From: DATLFQ01 sp035540915 | GTDB taxonomy: Bacteria > Actinomycetota > Acidimicrobiia > Acidimicrobiales > GCA-2861595 | Reading direction: 5' to 3' | Assembly: GCA_035540915.1 (NCBI GenBank) | Contig: DATLFQ010000229.1 | Coordinates: forward strand, 1-6,646 | Length of the DNA: 6,646 bases | In this document: piece after piece, positions 5,186-6,646 of the stretch | How the letters are laid out: each line of letters starts with the position of its first letter | Position numbering within the stretch: the stretch's first letter is position 1 | Program-made: the position numbers and the translations under genes | The notes under the pieces: model-generated | Told to the model about the DNA's origin: nothing | Database searches by the model: none | Seen by the model: the letters and a program-made list of their open reading frames with translations, nothing else

Positions 5186-5959
5186 TCAGGCGACGGTGAC
5201 GCCGACCGCGTTGCCGATGGCGAAGGTGATGGCGGCGGGGACGATGGCGATGACCAGCTGGCGAAGGGCCGGGCGCGGCCAGGAACGACCGGTGAAGACG
5301 GCCAGGGCCACCCCGACGGCGAGCGCCGAGGCCGCCGTCAGGGCCATCGACACCACAATCGCGGCCGTGCCGGCGCCGAAGAACCAGGGCAGGAGGGGGA
5401 TCAGCGCGCCGACGACGAAGGCCAGGAACGACGACACCGCAGCCTGCGCCGCCGAGCCCAGCTCCTCGGGGTCGATGCCCAGCTCCTCCCGGGCGTGGGT
5501 CTCGAGCGCCAGTTCGGGATCGCGCATCATGTGGCTGGCCAACTCGTCGGCCACCTCGGGCGCCACGCCGCGGCTGCGGTAGATGCCGGCCAGCTCCTGC
5601 CGCTCCCCCTCGGGCCGGCGGCCGATCTCGATCCGCTCCAGCTCCAACTCCCGTTCCAGCAGCTCGGTCTGGGCCCGCATGGAGCCGTACTCGCCCGCCG
5701 CCATGGAGAACGCGCCGCCGACCAGGCCGGCCAGGCCGGCCAGCCGCACGATGCCCGGGCCGGCGTTGGCACCGGCCACCCCGAGGATGATCGACACGTT
5801 GGAGACCAGCCCGTCGCTGATGCCGAAGACCGCCGCCCGCGCCGCCCCCCCTTGGATCTTGCGGTGGTGGTGCTCGTGCTCGACGTCGGCGGACGGCACC
5901 GGCCCCGCCTCGAGGTGCGGGTCGGTCGGCGCAGGGGCTGAAACGGGTCGATCCGCCAT
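5186..5959 (-). CDS. VIT1/CCC1-family iron/manganese transporter
   Basis: A 257-residue membrane protein of the vacuolar iron transporter family, which in eukaryotes exports cytosolic Fe2+ or Mn2+ in exchange for protons; the direction of transport in bacteria is less settled. The N-terminal tail has a His cluster (HEHHH, 28-32). TM1 (about 40-62) contains the hallmark GISDGLVSN with Asp49. TM2 (about 71-92) ends in SMAAGEYGSM with Glu90. A long charged cytosolic segment (93-168), rich in Glu and with Met144/Met145, corresponds to the metal-binding region between TM2 and TM3. TM3-TM5 lie at about 172-192, 196-222 and 232-255. The ATG at 5959 lies 8 nt after a TACGCT -10. Its promoter is almost the same 7 bp used by divergent rlmN. 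The physiological metal cannot be told from sequence. Confidence 0.9.
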   Translation of the reverse strand: MADRPVSAPAPTDPHLEAGPVPSADVEHEHHHRKIQGGAARAAVFGISDGLVSNVSIILGVAGANAGPGIVRLAGLAGLVGGAFSMAAGEYGSMRAQTELLERELELERIEIGRRPEGERQELAGIYRSRGVAPEVADELASHMMRDPELALETHAREELGIDPEELGSAAQAAVSSFLAFVVGALIPLLPWFFGAGTAAIVVSMALTAASALAVGVALAVFTGRSWPRPALRQLVIAIVPAAITFAIGNAVGVTVA

Positions 5960-5966
5960 GGCCCCC

Positions 5967-5972
5967 TAGCGT
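5967..5972 (+). promoter_or_regulatory. Putative -10 element of rlmN (leaderless)
   Basis: TAGCGT (TANNNT) ends exactly 6 nt before the GTG at 5979. It overlaps, by 5 of 6 bases, the opposed -10 of the VIT gene. Confidence 0.55.
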
Positions 5973-5973
5973 A
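5968..5973 (-). promoter_or_regulatory. Putative -10 element of the VIT-family gene
   Basis: Read on the minus strand this is TACGCT (TANNNT), ending 8 nt before the ATG at 5959. The leader would be 0-2 nt. A run of five G lies between it and the ATG but is too close to act as a normal ribosome binding site. Confidence 0.5.
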
Positions 5974-5978
5974 GAGCC

Positions 5979-6646
5979 GTGGGACGCTACGACCTTTCGC
6001 GCGCCGACCTGGCCGAACGACTGGCCGGTGAGCGTCGCTACCGGGTCGACCAGGTGTGGGACGGGCTCTACCGTCACGGCGTCGGGCCCGAGGCGCTCAC
6101 CAACCTCCCGGCTGCCCTGCGCGACCGGCTGGCGGCCGACCCCGCACTGGGGCCGTCCCTGCGGGTCGACGCCGAGCTGTCCAGCGGCAGCACCACCAAG
6201 TGGCGCTTCGCCCTGGCCGACGGCCCGGCCGTGGAGACCGTGCTGATGGAGTACCCGGGCCGGGCCACGGTGTGCGTGTCGAGCCAGGCCGGGTGCGCCA
6301 TGGCCTGCGGCTTCTGCGCCACCGGCCAGGCCGGCTTCGACCGCAACCTCACCGTCGGCGAGATCGTCGAGCAGGTGGTGCGAGCGTCCGCCGTAGCACG
6401 GGCCCGGGGCCGGCGGCTGTCCAACGTGGTGTTCATGGGCATGGGCGAGCCGATGGCCAACTACGACCGGGTCTGGCCCGCCGTCTGCCGGCTGCACGAC
6501 GACCTCGGGCTGTCCGCCCGCCACCTCACCGTCTCGACCGTCGGCATCGTCCCGGGCATCCGCCGCCTGGCCGGCGAGGCGCTGCCGGTCAACCTGGCCG
6601 TCTCGCTGCACGCCGCCGACGACGAGCTGCGGGACCGGCTGGTGCC
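5979..6646 (+). CDS. rlmN: Dual-specificity 23S rRNA/tRNA A2-methyltransferase RlmN, 3' end outside window
   Basis: Radical-SAM [4Fe-4S] enzyme that methylates C2 of A2503 in 23S rRNA and of A37 in some tRNAs, using a methyl-cysteine intermediate. 222 codons are visible of a usual 340-400. The cluster motif CAMACGFC supplies Cys106, Cys110 and Cys113 (CX3CX2C), and Cys99 in CVSSQAGC matches the conserved catalytic-region Cys118 of E. coli. Other signatures are VETVLM (85-90), FMGMGEPMANY (152-162), STVGIVPGIRRL (186-197) and NLAVSLHA (205-212). The second essential cysteine (E. coli Cys355) is off-window, so activity cannot be fully checked. The start GTG follows TAGCGT by 6 nt, and no Shine-Dalgarno is seen. 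It is divergent from the VIT gene, with 19 bp between start codons. Cfr is excluded as the likeliest identity because the fit to housekeeping RlmN is good. Confidence 0.95.
   Translation, partial: MGRYDLSRADLAERLAGERRYRVDQVWDGLYRHGVGPEALTNLPAALRDRLAADPALGPSLRVDAELSSGSTTKWRFALADGPAVETVLMEYPGRATVCVSSQAGCAMACGFCATGQAGFDRNLTVGEIVEQVVRASAVARARGRRLSNVVFMGMGEPMANYDRVWPAVCRLHDDLGLSARHLTVSTVGIVPGIRRLAGEALPVNLAVSLHAADDELRDRLV

Noticed and set aside
5175..5196. CCGACGCC/GGCGACGG hairpin at the DUF4389/VIT convergence as a terminator
   Set aside because: It has one mismatch, overlaps the VIT stop codon and has no T-tract in either direction, so it is too weak to call.
5127..6611. 494-codon minus-strand frame over the VIT gene and rlmN
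   Set aside because: It is a shadow of both genes with low-complexity sequence. VIT and RlmN motifs on their own frames are decisive.
1..6646. tRNA or rRNA genes, CRISPR arrays, insertion sequences or attachment sites
   Set aside because: I saw no cloverleaf with a CCA-type end, no regularly spaced repeats, no transposase motifs and no flanking direct repeats. The window looks like core chromosome.

Overview
The window is ordinary-looking chromosomal DNA of a very GC-rich actinomycete (roughly 70% or more G+C by eye). A mycothiol acetyltransferase gene (mshD) places it in Actinomycetota, since mycothiol is the low-molecular-weight thiol of that phylum. The style of the HisD protein and the near-universal lack of leaders recall Acidimicrobiia-type genomes; that finer placement is inference.

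Layout: (1) 1-1208, minus strand, 5' part of hisD (histidine biosynthesis), running off the left edge. (2) 1268-1477, plus, a 69-codon leaderless small gene of unknown function, divergent from hisD. (3) 1478-1673, a gene-free spacer packed with stem-loops, one of them a good intrinsic terminator for the gene to its right. (4) 1674-2375, minus, nth (endonuclease III). (5) 2398-3312, plus, mshD. The nth and mshD start codons are only 22 bp apart, with a perfect 7+4+7 palindrome between them. (6) about 3339-4529, plus, dinB (DNA polymerase IV), with a perfect LexA/SOS box across its start region. (7) 4580-5161, plus, a membrane protein made of two DUF4389 repeats. (8) 5186-5959, minus, a VIT1/CCC1-family iron/manganese transporter. 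(9) 5979-6646, plus, 5' part of rlmN (radical-SAM 23S rRNA/tRNA methyltransferase), running off the right edge.

The regulatory layout is the most striking aspect. Four genes have a TANNNT -10 hexamer ending exactly 6 or 7 nt before a GTG or ATG, which is the geometry of leaderless mRNAs. Two more have imperfect hexamers at the same spacing, and the remaining two have a -10 placed 8 and 11 nt upstream. Clear Shine-Dalgarno sequences are largely missing. The two compact divergent pairs (nth/mshD, VIT/rlmN) have overlapping, opposed -10 hexamers, so initiation in the two directions should be mutually exclusive.

Functionally the middle of the window combines DNA repair or tolerance (Nth, SOS-controlled DinB) with thiol redox chemistry (MshD). 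The right side combines metal transport (VIT) with an Fe-S enzyme (RlmN). This may reflect an oxidative/DNA-damage neighbourhood, but the genes are mostly separately transcribed and no dedicated new system is proven. The most unusual protein feature is HisD: its catalytic and zinc residues are intact, but all three positions remembered as NAD+ contacts in the E. coli enzyme are substituted.
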